From Candidatus Atribacteria bacterium (GTDB taxonomy: Bacteria > Atribacterota > Atribacteria > Atribacterales > Atribacteraceae): DNA of 8,852 nt. The first letter of the stretch is position 1. The number at the start of each line of letters is the position of its first letter. A model generated the notes under the pieces. The model was not told the DNA's origin, ran no database searches, and saw only the letters and a list, made by a program, of their open reading frames with translations. Position numbers and translations under genes: made by a program. Of this stretch, positions 1 through 5,320 are shown piece after piece. The stretch covers positions 1 to 8,852 of the forward strand of contig JAPLGF010000071.1 of the NCBI GenBank assembly GCA_026390275.1, in the 5' to 3' direction.

Positions 1-79
1 CCGGTTGATCCATCACTGTCATCTTGTGGTGTTTACTGGGAAGAGTTATCGTCTGGAACACTCCAGTTTAAACCATTAA
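1..79 (+). pseudogene. istB: C-terminal end of IS21-family helper ATPase IstB (partial at window edge)
   Basis: Reading from base 2, the frame gives RLIHHCHLVVFTGKSYRLEH and a few more residues, then TAA at 77-79. The pattern (D)RL-x-H-x-x-H-x-x-x-x-x-G-x-SYR is the usual C-terminus of IstB, the AAA+ helper of IS21-family transposition; this is recognised from memory of the family. The gene starts outside the window, so whether it is intact cannot be judged. The IS21-type right end lies directly downstream, as expected because istB is the last gene of such elements. Confidence 0.72.
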
Positions 80-91
80 CCTATTGAGGGG

Positions 92-137
92 TGCTGGATA
101 ATTAACTTGCCAAATGCTGGATATTTGAGTTGCCAAA
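92..137. repeat. Tandem pair of 23-bp IS21 terminal repeats
   Basis: The copies differ only at repeat positions 10, 13 and 15. They touch without a spacer, giving a 23-bp period (about two helical turns), which suits two transposase protomers bound on the same DNA face. Confidence 0.75.
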
Positions 138-141
138 CACA
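92..141 (+). mobile_element. Right end of an IS21-family insertion sequence
   Basis: Two 23-bp direct repeats lie head to tail at 92-114 and 115-137, with 20 of 23 positions identical. Both begin TGCTGGATA and end TTGCCAAA. IS21-family ends typically carry several such transposase-binding repeats and finish with CA; here the likely last bases are CACA at 138-141. Immediately after, at about 142, the sequence enters the middle of an unrelated transposase gene, which marks the insertion boundary. The end was placed by reading; the left end and target duplication are outside the window. Confidence 0.7.
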
Positions 142-335
142 GTTACACCGATTATTCTCTCTTTGCCCGGTGGACCGACACTGGTGTTTACTTCGTCACC
201 AGACAAAAAAACAGTGCCAGCTATCGGGTGATGGAGGAAGGGAAAGTGCCCAAAAACCGGCATATCCTCAAAGATGAGATCATCTGTTTCACTGGCTATT
301 ACGCCAAGGTTGCCTGTCCTCACCATTTGCTGTGT
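142..335 (+). pseudogene. Internal fragment of an IS4-type DDE transposase, interrupted by the IS21 end
   Basis: From 144 the frame reads YTDYSLFARWTDTGVYFVTR, then QKNSASYRVMEEGKVPKNRH and ILKDEIICFTGYYAKVACPH. This matches the region just after the second catalytic Asp (DRGYxDY motif) of IS4-type transposases, which continue V(F)FVTRLKDNAxYEVVEE...KDEIIRFTG..A...CP. The Asp-Arg-Gly part of DRGY is missing because the IS21 end replaces it. Beyond about 335 the frame stays open to TAA at 420-422, but the sequence no longer resembles the family (no UFLTN or YxxRWxIE block), so the right end is also truncated. About 65 residues remain, and no functional transposase can be made. Confidence 0.72.
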
Positions 336-339
336 TTCT

Positions 340-495
340 ATTTTGCCATATACACTTTTGTATCTCACCATCGCTTTTCCCATCATAAAATAGTTGGAGA
401 TGGCTTTTCTGATGGTCAGTAAGACCGGTCATTTTTTTATCCAGATGAACCAGGTATTCAAACGGTTCGTTCATTTCCTCGTTGTTTTGCCTCAC
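340..495 (-). pseudogene. Truncated N-terminal fragment of an HTH-type regulator
   Basis: On the minus strand a GTG at 495-493, preceded by GAGGA at a 5-nt spacing (alternative ATG at 474), opens a frame containing EMNEPFEYLVHLDKKM and LTDHQKSHLQLFYDGKSDGE. The LTxxQxxxLxLFYDGKSDxEI pattern resembles the first half of a LuxR/sigma-type helix-turn-helix. I recall similar N-terminal domains in small clostridial regulators, but I cannot name the family with certainty. After GKSDGEIQK the sense is lost: a +1 shift restores a somewhat HTH-like stretch (YGKIETQQMVR), then the DNA becomes the transposase fragment of the other strand near 320-345. A second short minus-strand frame (about 458-556, FSKALKSKVLEELSEAKQRG) overlaps its start, suggesting a decayed preceding gene. 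Read as a remnant, not a working gene. Confidence 0.38.
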
Positions 496-528
496 TCAAT
501 TCCTCAAGTACCTTGCTTTTCAAGGCTT

Positions 529-555
529 TTGAGAAATTGTTTTGTGCGGTACAAT
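529..555 (+). promoter_or_regulatory. Possible sigma70 promoter for the membrane-protein gene
   Basis: A TACAAT box at 550-555 lies 41 nt before the ATG at 597. Upstream candidates for the -35 box are TTGAGA at 529-534 (15-nt spacer, short) or TTTTGA at 527-532 (17-nt spacer, poor match). The -10 box is convincing and the -35 box is weak. Confidence 0.4.
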
Positions 556-596
556 AGGAAGAGTCGCATGAGTATCCATATTAAGGAGGGAAAAAT

Positions 597-1214
597 ATGT
601 CACGCATCACCTATCAACAAGCGTTTCAAAATCCACTCATACTGATCGGAAAATCCCCTATCATTCTTATTCCCGCGCTGATCGCGGCCATCGTGGGTAT
701 TGTTCTCTCATTTGCTATGAGAAATATCTTTCTTTCAGGTATGAGCTGGCGAGTGTTCCTATTCAGCATGATCAGCCTGATTCCAACTTTCTTTTGCCTT
801 GCCTGGAATACTCTCCTCATGCAGCACTATTACGAAGGAAAGAACCCTAGCTTACAAATGACCTGGATCCGTCTCTCCGAACAGATAACCAACGTGGCGA
901 TTGCTTTTCTCCTGGTGGCAGTTTTGACGTCTCTGGGAACATTCCTTTTCGTCATTCCGGGTGTCTTCATTTCCACCCTGCTTGTTTTGATTGTGCCCCA
1001 TACCGCGGTGACAAATGAAACTTTTGATAAATCGATCCCGGCGGTATCGCGCTTCCTTTTCAGTGAAAACAATTTTGTTTTGATTTTAGTTTTGATTTTG
1101 GTTGGTTTCGGATTAAATTTTATTCCATATCTCGGGACATTTCTGGCAAATCTTTTTTATAGTATTTATATTCCCTACGCATACCTCAAGGGGTGGGGTA
1201 TCGCAAAGGATTAG
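597..1214 (+). CDS. Polytopic membrane protein of unknown function (DUF975/DUF4013/YciC-like)
   Basis: This encodes 205 residues, starting at ATG 597 with an excellent SD (AAGGAGGG, 583-590) 6 nt upstream. The protein is mostly hydrophobic, with segments at about 18-41, 52-75, 98-115, 117-135, 158-176 and 178-198, so five or six membrane spans. The order of features (short polar N-terminus 'SRITYQQAFQNP', a GTFLFVIPGVF motif, a polar stretch with an NETFDKSI-type segment, then paired C-terminal helices) resembles the DUF975/DUF4013/YciC group of small membrane proteins, whose biochemical role is unknown. No catalytic or transport motif is visible. It stands alone on the plus strand with the IS remnants behind it and a bidirectional terminator 30 nt after its stop. 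The family assignment is from general resemblance only; calling it a membrane protein is safe. Confidence 0.85.
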   Translation: MSRITYQQAFQNPLILIGKSPIILIPALIAAIVGIVLSFAMRNIFLSGMSWRVFLFSMISLIPTFFCLAWNTLLMQHYYEGKNPSLQMTWIRLSEQITNVAIAFLLVAVLTSLGTFLFVIPGVFISTLLVLIVPHTAVTNETFDKSIPAVSRFLFSENNFVLILVLILVGFGLNFIPYLGTFLANLFYSIYIPYAYLKGWGIAKD

Positions 1215-1244
1215 AGGAACAAAGAGGGTTGACCGTGGCCGATG

Positions 1245-1296
1245 AAAAAACCTGCCGGGCTAAAAGGGAGTGCCTCTTCCCCCAGCAGGTTTTTTT
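1245..1296. terminator. Bidirectional Rho-independent terminator between convergent genes
   Basis: The arms AAAAAACCTGC (1245-1255) and GCAGGTTTTTT (1285-1295) pair perfectly. GGG (1257-1259) and CCC (1281-1283) add three inner pairs after one mismatch. A-run before and T-run after make it functional on both strands. It sits between the stops at 1214 (+) and 1298 (-). Confidence 0.9.
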
Positions 1297-1297
1297 G

Positions 1298-2809
1298 TTA
1301 TTGAGCAGATTGTTCCTGATTTGGGGCGGGAGTGGTACCGTTTATGCTCTGAATATTTTCTTGAAGTTTATCCGCCAATTCTTTGTTGACAGTAAGGAGA
1401 TACTGATATTCTTTCCAGGCGGTATCGCGATCTTTGTACTTCAAAACGGTGTATCCGATATTGTAATGGGCAAGATCGTAATCGGGTTTGATGAGGAGGG
1501 CTTCCCGGTATACTTTCAGGGCATTTTGGTAACGGCCGATTTCTAAATAACTATTCCCCAGGTTGTTCAGAGCTTCATAGTCTTTCGGGTTATTTGCATT
1601 TACTTTGAGAAAAGGATCAATGGATTTATAGAAATCACCCATATTGTAGTAGACATTGGCAATATTATAGAGGGCATAGTTATAATCTGGTTTGATGTCC
1701 AGCGCTTTCTGATAGGCGACCAGGGCTTCGACCTTTTGGTCTAATGCCTCATAGGCATTCCCCAGGTTGTTGTAGGCTTCAATGTAGTCAGGTTTGATCT
1801 CGATAGCCTTTTTATGGTATTCCGCTGATTTTTCATACTCTTTCAGGTCATAATAAACATTTCCCATTTCATAGTAGGTTTCCACGTCTTCCGGATCCAA
1901 TTGAATGGCTTTCACGTAGCTTGTCAAAGCATTTTGCAGATCATTGAGGTCCCGGTAAACCAGCCCAATGTTGAAATAAGCTAAGGCATAATCCGGATTA
2001 CGATCAATTACTTCCTGGTACGCCGCTATGGCTTCTTCCTTTTTTCCCAGAGCTGATAAAGCATTTCCCAGATTATTCCGGGCATCCAAATAATTTTGAT
2101 CGAGATCCACGGCCTTCTGGAAAATTTCAACGGCCCTTTCGTTTTGTTCCCTTTCGTAGAAAACATTCCCCAGATTGTAATGGGCAAGTGGATCCTGGGG
2201 ATTGAGTTCAATCGCTTTTTGATAGGCTTTTTCGGCATCATCCAGACTGTTGAGGTAAAAGAGAGAATTTCCCAGATTGTTAAAAGCGACCTGGTATTTC
2301 TCATCATATTTTACTGCTTGCTGAAAAGCATCCCGGGCTTTTTCATATTCCGCCAGATCATAATAGGCATTCCCCAAAGTGTAATAGGTTTCGGGTTGAT
2401 CGGGTTGAGCCGCAACAGAACGTTCCAGAAAATCGATGGCACTTTCAGTCTGTGAGGAGTTGTACAGTAGATTTCCCAGTGTGGTTAATACCTTTGGATC
2501 ATCGGGGAGTTTATCGAGAACATTTTGTAAGGTTTCTATGGCATTATTGGAGTCACCAAGTGCATTATAGGATAACCCCAATTCCCGTATTACCAGAGCA
2601 TCACCGGGGTCAACTTCTAAATATTTTTCAAAAGCATCGACTGCATCCTGGTAGAGTCCCAGGTGTGAATAGACAAACCCTAAATTCCGGAATTTTTCTC
2701 CCCCTTCCTGTTTCCCTGACCCCTCACTGGTTTCGTTCCCAAAAACAGCAATTCCCCAGATCATCACGATACATAGCGCTACGAAAATTAAAAAGAGACT
2801 CTTTTTCAA
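1298..2809 (-). CDS. Secreted or membrane-anchored protein of 13 tetratricopeptide repeats
   Basis: About 503 residues. The N-terminus MKKSLFLIFVALCIVMIW is a Sec signal or signal-anchor, followed by a Gly/Glu/Ser linker. From about residue 38 to 479 there are 13 consecutive 34-residue TPRs, most with the consensus A-x-x-N-L-G-N-x-Y-x-x-L-x-x-Y-x-x-A-x-x-x-Y-x-x-A-(I/L)-x-x-x-P. The C-terminal tail is short and polar (Q/S/N/P-rich). TPR solenoids bind protein or peptide partners, and no enzymatic domain is present, so the role is probably scaffolding at or outside the cytoplasmic membrane; the partner is unknown. Start choice: the SD GGAGGTGAT fits TTG at 2809 with 8 nt between GGAGG and the start codon, as in gdh in this window. 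ATG at 2815 is only 2 nt from GGAGG and GTG at 2818 overlaps it. If ATG is used, the protein gains two residues. The gene is monocistronic, with a possible own promoter and the shared downstream terminator. Confidence 0.9.
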   Translation of the reverse strand: MKKSLFLIFVALCIVMIWGIAVFGNETSEGSGKQEGGEKFRNLGFVYSHLGLYQDAVDAFEKYLEVDPGDALVIRELGLSYNALGDSNNAIETLQNVLDKLPDDPKVLTTLGNLLYNSSQTESAIDFLERSVAAQPDQPETYYTLGNAYYDLAEYEKARDAFQQAVKYDEKYQVAFNNLGNSLFYLNSLDDAEKAYQKAIELNPQDPLAHYNLGNVFYEREQNERAVEIFQKAVDLDQNYLDARNNLGNALSALGKKEEAIAAYQEVIDRNPDYALAYFNIGLVYRDLNDLQNALTSYVKAIQLDPEDVETYYEMGNVYYDLKEYEKSAEYHKKAIEIKPDYIEAYNNLGNAYEALDQKVEALVAYQKALDIKPDYNYALYNIANVYYNMGDFYKSIDPFLKVNANNPKDYEALNNLGNSYLEIGRYQNALKVYREALLIKPDYDLAHYNIGYTVLKYKDRDTAWKEYQYLLTVNKELADKLQENIQSINGTTPAPNQEQSAQ

Positions 2810-2832
2810 TTCCATCACCTCCCATATTTTTC

Positions 2833-2860
2833 ATGATGTTGGAAAAGACAATGATGTCAA
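2833..2860 (-). promoter_or_regulatory. Possible promoter of the TPR gene
   Basis: On the minus strand a perfect TTGACA (2860-2855) is followed after 16 nt by CATCAT (2838-2833; 4 of 6 to TATAAT). This would give a leader of only about 17 nt, still including the SD at 2823-2818. The -10 box is mediocre, so the call is tentative. Confidence 0.35.
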
Positions 2861-3020
2861 TTCCTCCTACCAGCCTGAGAATAAAAAAAAATCACTTTCA
2901 TAGATATTTTCAAAGTAACCTCTCTCCCTTTCATAAAGTATAGCGGAAGTCGGGAAAATAGGATAGATAACCATACCAGGATAAAATACTGGCATCTTCA
3001 GAGGGATGGAAATACCCCCC

Positions 3021-3052
3021 CTCCCCTCAACAAAACGGGGCGAGAGTTTTTT
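3021..3052 (+). terminator. Orphan terminator-like hairpin
   Basis: CTC and CCC (3021-3026) can pair with GGG and GAG (3037-3044, with a 2-nt bulge) around a 10-nt loop, followed two bases later by TTTTTT (3047-3052). On the plus strand this looks like an intrinsic terminator, yet no plus-strand gene ends here. It may be a relic or may act on antisense transcription. Confidence 0.3.
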
Positions 3053-3068
3053 AGGAGTTTTCTTTCCC

Positions 3069-3092
3069 AAATCAACAAATCAACAAATCAAC
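3069..3092. repeat. Three perfect tandem copies of AAATCAAC
   Basis: Copies lie at 3069-3076, 3077-3084 and 3085-3092. The last copy extends to AAATCAACAGAA (3085-3096), and that 12-mer recurs at 3218-3229, on the other side of the gdh terminator. Confidence 0.85.
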
Positions 3093-3159
3093 AGAATGGT
3101 TTTTACGACTCCCAACTCACGATTCACGGTATTTTCAGGGTAGACAGCTCATTTTTCCC

Positions 3160-3204
3160 AAAAAAAACCCGAGTAGACAGGGATTTCTCCATACTCTACC
3201 CGGG
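3160..3204 (-). terminator. Rho-independent terminator of gdh
   Basis: On the minus strand CCCGGGTAG (3204-3196) pairs with CTACTCGGG (3176-3168) in a 9-bp stem with one G-U pair and a 19-nt loop, followed directly by eight T (3167-3160). It begins about 40 nt after the gdh stop. Confidence 0.88.
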
Positions 3205-3245
3205 GTATCAGATCACGAAATCAACAGAACACCTTCCAGAGGTAG

Positions 3246-4493
3246 TTAGACCCAACCCCGCAATTTCATAGCTTCTGCTACTCGTTGCACAGCAACAATA
3301 TAGGCGGCCTGTCGCATGTTGATCTGATACTGTTTAGAAACCAAATGGACCGCATGATAGGCCAAAGTCATTTTCTTGTCGAGCCGTTCGTAAACCAGTG
3401 CTTCCTCCCAGTAATACATATAGAAATTTTGCACCATTTCAAAGTAGGAAACAGTGACTCCGCCAGCATTACAGAGAAAATCGGGAATGACATGGACTCC
3501 ATTGGCAAAGAGGATGTCATCGGCATCGGGAGTAGTGGGACCGTTGGCTAATTCGGCAATGATCCGAGCTTTCACAGTGGAGGCATTTTCCCCGGTAATA
3601 ACATTTTCCAATGCTGCTGGAATGAGAATCTCTATATCGAGGCCGAGCATTTCCTCGTTGGTTATTGGTTCACAACGTGGGAAATTTGCTACGGAACATG
3701 TCTTATCCTTAAATTCCTGTACCGTTTCCGGCACCAGGCCATCCGGGTTGTAAATCCCGCCCTGGCTGTCCGAAACGGCCACCACTTTTGCACCAAAGAG
3801 CTCCCTACAAAGTTTGGCCGCATAAAAACCAGCGTTCCCATATCCTTGAATAGCCACCCGGGCCCGGGAAAGATCGACACCACACACTTCAGCTGCTTCC
3901 CGAATGGCGAACATCCCTCCCCGTGCTGTGGCATCGCCCCGTCCTAAGGTACCACCAACCGGAAGGGGTTTACCGGTAATAACGCCAAACTGGTTTTTAC
4001 CTGCACATCTGGAATATTCATCCATCATCCAGGCCATGATCTGGGGATTCGTATAAACATCCGGAGCGGGAACATCCCGGTCCGGTCCGATAAATTGCCA
4101 GACTGCCTGAATATATCCCCGGCTCAGCCTTTCCAGTTCTCCCACCGACATGCTTTTAGGATCACAGATAACGCCGCCCTTGGCACCTCCGAGTGGAATA
4201 TCTGCTACGGCACATTTCCAAGTCATCCAGGCGGATAAAGCACGAACCGTATCAATGGTTTCATCAGGATGAAAACGGATGCCACCTTTCGTGGGACCTT
4301 TGGCATCATTGTACTGAACTCGAAACCCCTGGAAAACCCTGAGAGATCCGTCATCCATTCTGACTGGAATGGACACGTGAATTTCTCTTCTGGGAACACG
4401 AAGGATAGCATGAACTGCAGGATCAAGGTGAAGGATTTCTGCACACTTATCAAGCTGTGTCTGGGCAATAACAAAGGGATTCTTCTCCGACAT
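3246..4493 (-). CDS. gdhA: Glutamate dehydrogenase, hexameric Glu/Leu/Phe/Val dehydrogenase family
   Basis: This 415-residue protein is the normal length for the short hexameric GDHs. It interconverts glutamate with 2-oxoglutarate and ammonia using NAD(P) in the cytoplasm, linking nitrogen assimilation or amino-acid fermentation to the TCA-cycle keto acid. Visible motifs include the substrate-domain stretch K-G-P-T-K-G-G-I-R (about 65-73) and the glycine-rich catalytic lysine segment LGGAKGGV (101-108, K105). Others are PAPDVYTN (142-149, catalytic D145), the VITGKPLPVGG block (171-181), the Rossmann motif GYGNAG (217-222), VAVSDSQGGIYN closing beta-2 (238-249), ELANGPTTPDAD (314-325) and PDFLCNAGGVTVSYFE (337-352). 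I do not assign NAD or NADP preference from the SDS triplet alone. ATG 4493 has AGGAGGT with 8 nt between GGAGG and ATG. The gene is followed by a strong terminator. A CCATTGAG repeat series upstream may be regulatory. No truncation is visible. A leucine or phenylalanine dehydrogenase is less likely, given the GDH-like length and the PVGGTLGRGDATARG block. Confidence 0.95.
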   Translation of the reverse strand: MSEKNPFVIAQTQLDKCAEILHLDPAVHAILRVPRREIHVSIPVRMDDGSLRVFQGFRVQYNDAKGPTKGGIRFHPDETIDTVRALSAWMTWKCAVADIPLGGAKGGVICDPKSMSVGELERLSRGYIQAVWQFIGPDRDVPAPDVYTNPQIMAWMMDEYSRCAGKNQFGVITGKPLPVGGTLGRGDATARGGMFAIREAAEVCGVDLSRARVAIQGYGNAGFYAAKLCRELFGAKVVAVSDSQGGIYNPDGLVPETVQEFKDKTCSVANFPRCEPITNEEMLGLDIEILIPAALENVITGENASTVKARIIAELANGPTTPDADDILFANGVHVIPDFLCNAGGVTVSYFEMVQNFYMYYWEEALVYERLDKKMTLAYHAVHLVSKQYQINMRQAAYIVAVQRVAEAMKLRGWV

Positions 4494-4856
4494 TTAAAGT
4501 ACCTCCTCGTTGAGAGACCCTAAAATTTTATTCTCTCCATTGAGTCAACCTGAATCTCTCCTTTGAGATCGCTCCCTATCTCACCATTGAGATAAGTTTC
4601 ATTTTCCCTCGCCATTGAGGAAGAAGGTGGTCCTCCCACGCTTCGAAAATGACTCTTGACCAAATATCCCTATATTTGTACCACAATATTTCTTTTTCCG
4701 AAAGATTCAAATCCCTTTTTACCCAGAAAAATCAGTCTCCGGCATACAATAAAAAAAATGAAAAAAATCCGAGAGATAGACAGTCCTGCCAGCCACAAGA
4801 AGGTTAATCCTTGCAAACCGAAAAAATGCCAGGAACTGGTGTGGTGTTCTTTCACC
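4494..4856. other. Non-coding upstream region of gdh
   Basis: The part next to gdh (4500-4620) holds the gdh SD and a series of TTGAG/CCATTGAG elements. The remainder (about 4640-4856) is A/T-rich, with no frame having a plausible SD, composition or recognisable product. A weak minus-strand hairpin (CCAG/CTGG around 4829-4838) followed by six T could end the upstream cyclotransferase transcript. No clear -10/-35 pair for gdh was found. TTGACT at 4548-4543 is the best -35 candidate but lacks a good -10 box at the right distance. Confidence 0.5.
4537..4619. repeat. Spaced CCATTGAG repeat series upstream of gdh
   Basis: CCATTGAG occurs at 4537-4544, 4584-4591 and 4612-4619, with the variant CCTTTGAG at 4560-4567. 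Steps are 23, 24 and 28 bp. A shorter TTGAG also occurs at 4510-4514, next to the SD. Three of the four main copies follow CTC (and the third sits in ATCTCA-ccat-TGAGAT, 4578-4593, a perfect 6-bp inverted repeat), so small dyads are embedded. Position and near-helical spacing suggest an operator array, but this is inference. Confidence 0.5.
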
Positions 4857-5237
4857 TCAATTCTGATATCGTTTTTCCAAGTATTTTTCATACGAACCAG
4901 AAGGGATGTAACTGGTTTCTTTCACGGAACAATTATACAGATAGATCCAAACAGTCATTTTTTTTCGATTCGACAAAGTAACCTCTGCCTTTTGACGGAT
5001 ATAGAGCTTCGGACACCCCTCATATTGATCGAGTACGGGAAGAGACCTCTCCGGATTTTTGAGCCGGAATACTTCTCCTCGAACAGCATCGGCCGAATCA
5101 TAAGAAACAATGGCTCCCGGATAGCTTCCCAAATCATACAACTTACCCTGGAATGTTGCCTCATCAACATACTCGGCAAACTTTTCTAAAAAAAGAGACA
5201 TGGCAGAATGGGCCTTTTTCATCAGAGTTCCGTACAC
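4857..5237 (-). CDS. Gamma-glutamylcyclotransferase-like protein (AIG2/YtfP/BtrG fold)
   Basis: The protein has 126 residues. It opens with (VF)VYGTLMKKAH, the substrate-loop YGTL motif of the gamma-glutamylcyclotransferase fold. Further hallmarks are YDLGSYPGAI (34-43), GEVFRL (54-59), LDQYEG (69-74), whose Glu73 matches the catalytic acid, a nearby LYIR, VWIYLYN (96-102) and IPSGSY (111-116). Family members release 5-oxoproline from gamma-glutamyl amines or peptides; the true substrate cannot be told. Start problem: the coding frame continues upstream as ECVFV before the GTG at 5237, but there is no ATG, GTG or TTG before the in-frame TGA. The GTG at 5237-5235 is therefore the only ordinary start and shortens the first beta strand slightly. 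The SD GGAGGGAG (5254-5247) lies in the loop of a small hairpin. The gene follows the permease by 83 bp and may share its transcript. Gdh downstream also acts on glutamate, which may be coincidental. Confidence 0.82.
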   Translation of the reverse strand: MYGTLMKKAHSAMSLFLEKFAEYVDEATFQGKLYDLGSYPGAIVSYDSADAVRGEVFRLKNPERSLPVLDQYEGCPKLYIRQKAEVTLSNRKKMTVWIYLYNCSVKETSYIPSGSYEKYLEKRYQN

Positions 5238-5264
5238 AAAAACACACTCCCTCCGGTTGTGTTT
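5235..5264 (-). promoter_or_regulatory. Hairpin presenting the Shine-Dalgarno site of the cyclotransferase gene
   Basis: AAACACA (5264-5258) and TGTGTTT (5246-5240) pair perfectly around an 11-nt loop that contains the SD GGAGGGAG (5254-5247). The 3' arm ends 2 nt before the GTG start. The GGAGG-to-start distance is otherwise long (12 nt), so folding could change ribosome access. Function is inferred. Confidence 0.4.
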
Positions 5265-5320
5265 CTCACCAGCGATTTTCCATCACCCCCATCGTCATTT
5301 TTATTGCACAAAAACAACCA

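Larger units (their letters stand above)
2819..3159. other. Non-coding intergenic stretch between gdh and the TPR gene
   Basis: I see no convincing gene. It contains the possible TPR-gene promoter, an orphan hairpin with a T-tract (3021-3052, +), three tandem AAATCAAC units (3069-3092), and low-complexity A/C-rich DNA such as the CAACTCACGATTCACG-like text near 3110-3125. The gdh terminator borders it on the right. Confidence 0.6.

Noticed and set aside
92..137. Two 23-bp direct repeats as a CRISPR remnant
   Set aside because: There is no spacer between them, and they sit directly after an IstB C-terminus, which explains them as IS21 terminal repeats.
1193..1546. Plus-strand 117-residue frame
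   Set aside because: It overlaps the terminator and runs antisense to the TPR gene.
4670..4891. Minus-strand 73-residue frame with a hydrophobic stretch, as a small membrane protein
   Set aside because: Its start lies inside the end of the cyclotransferase gene without an SD, and the hydrophobicity comes from A/T-rich spacer.
4656..5189. Plus-strand 177-residue open frame
   Set aside because: It lies antisense to the cyclotransferase gene, has no SD, and has a composition like translated complementary strand.
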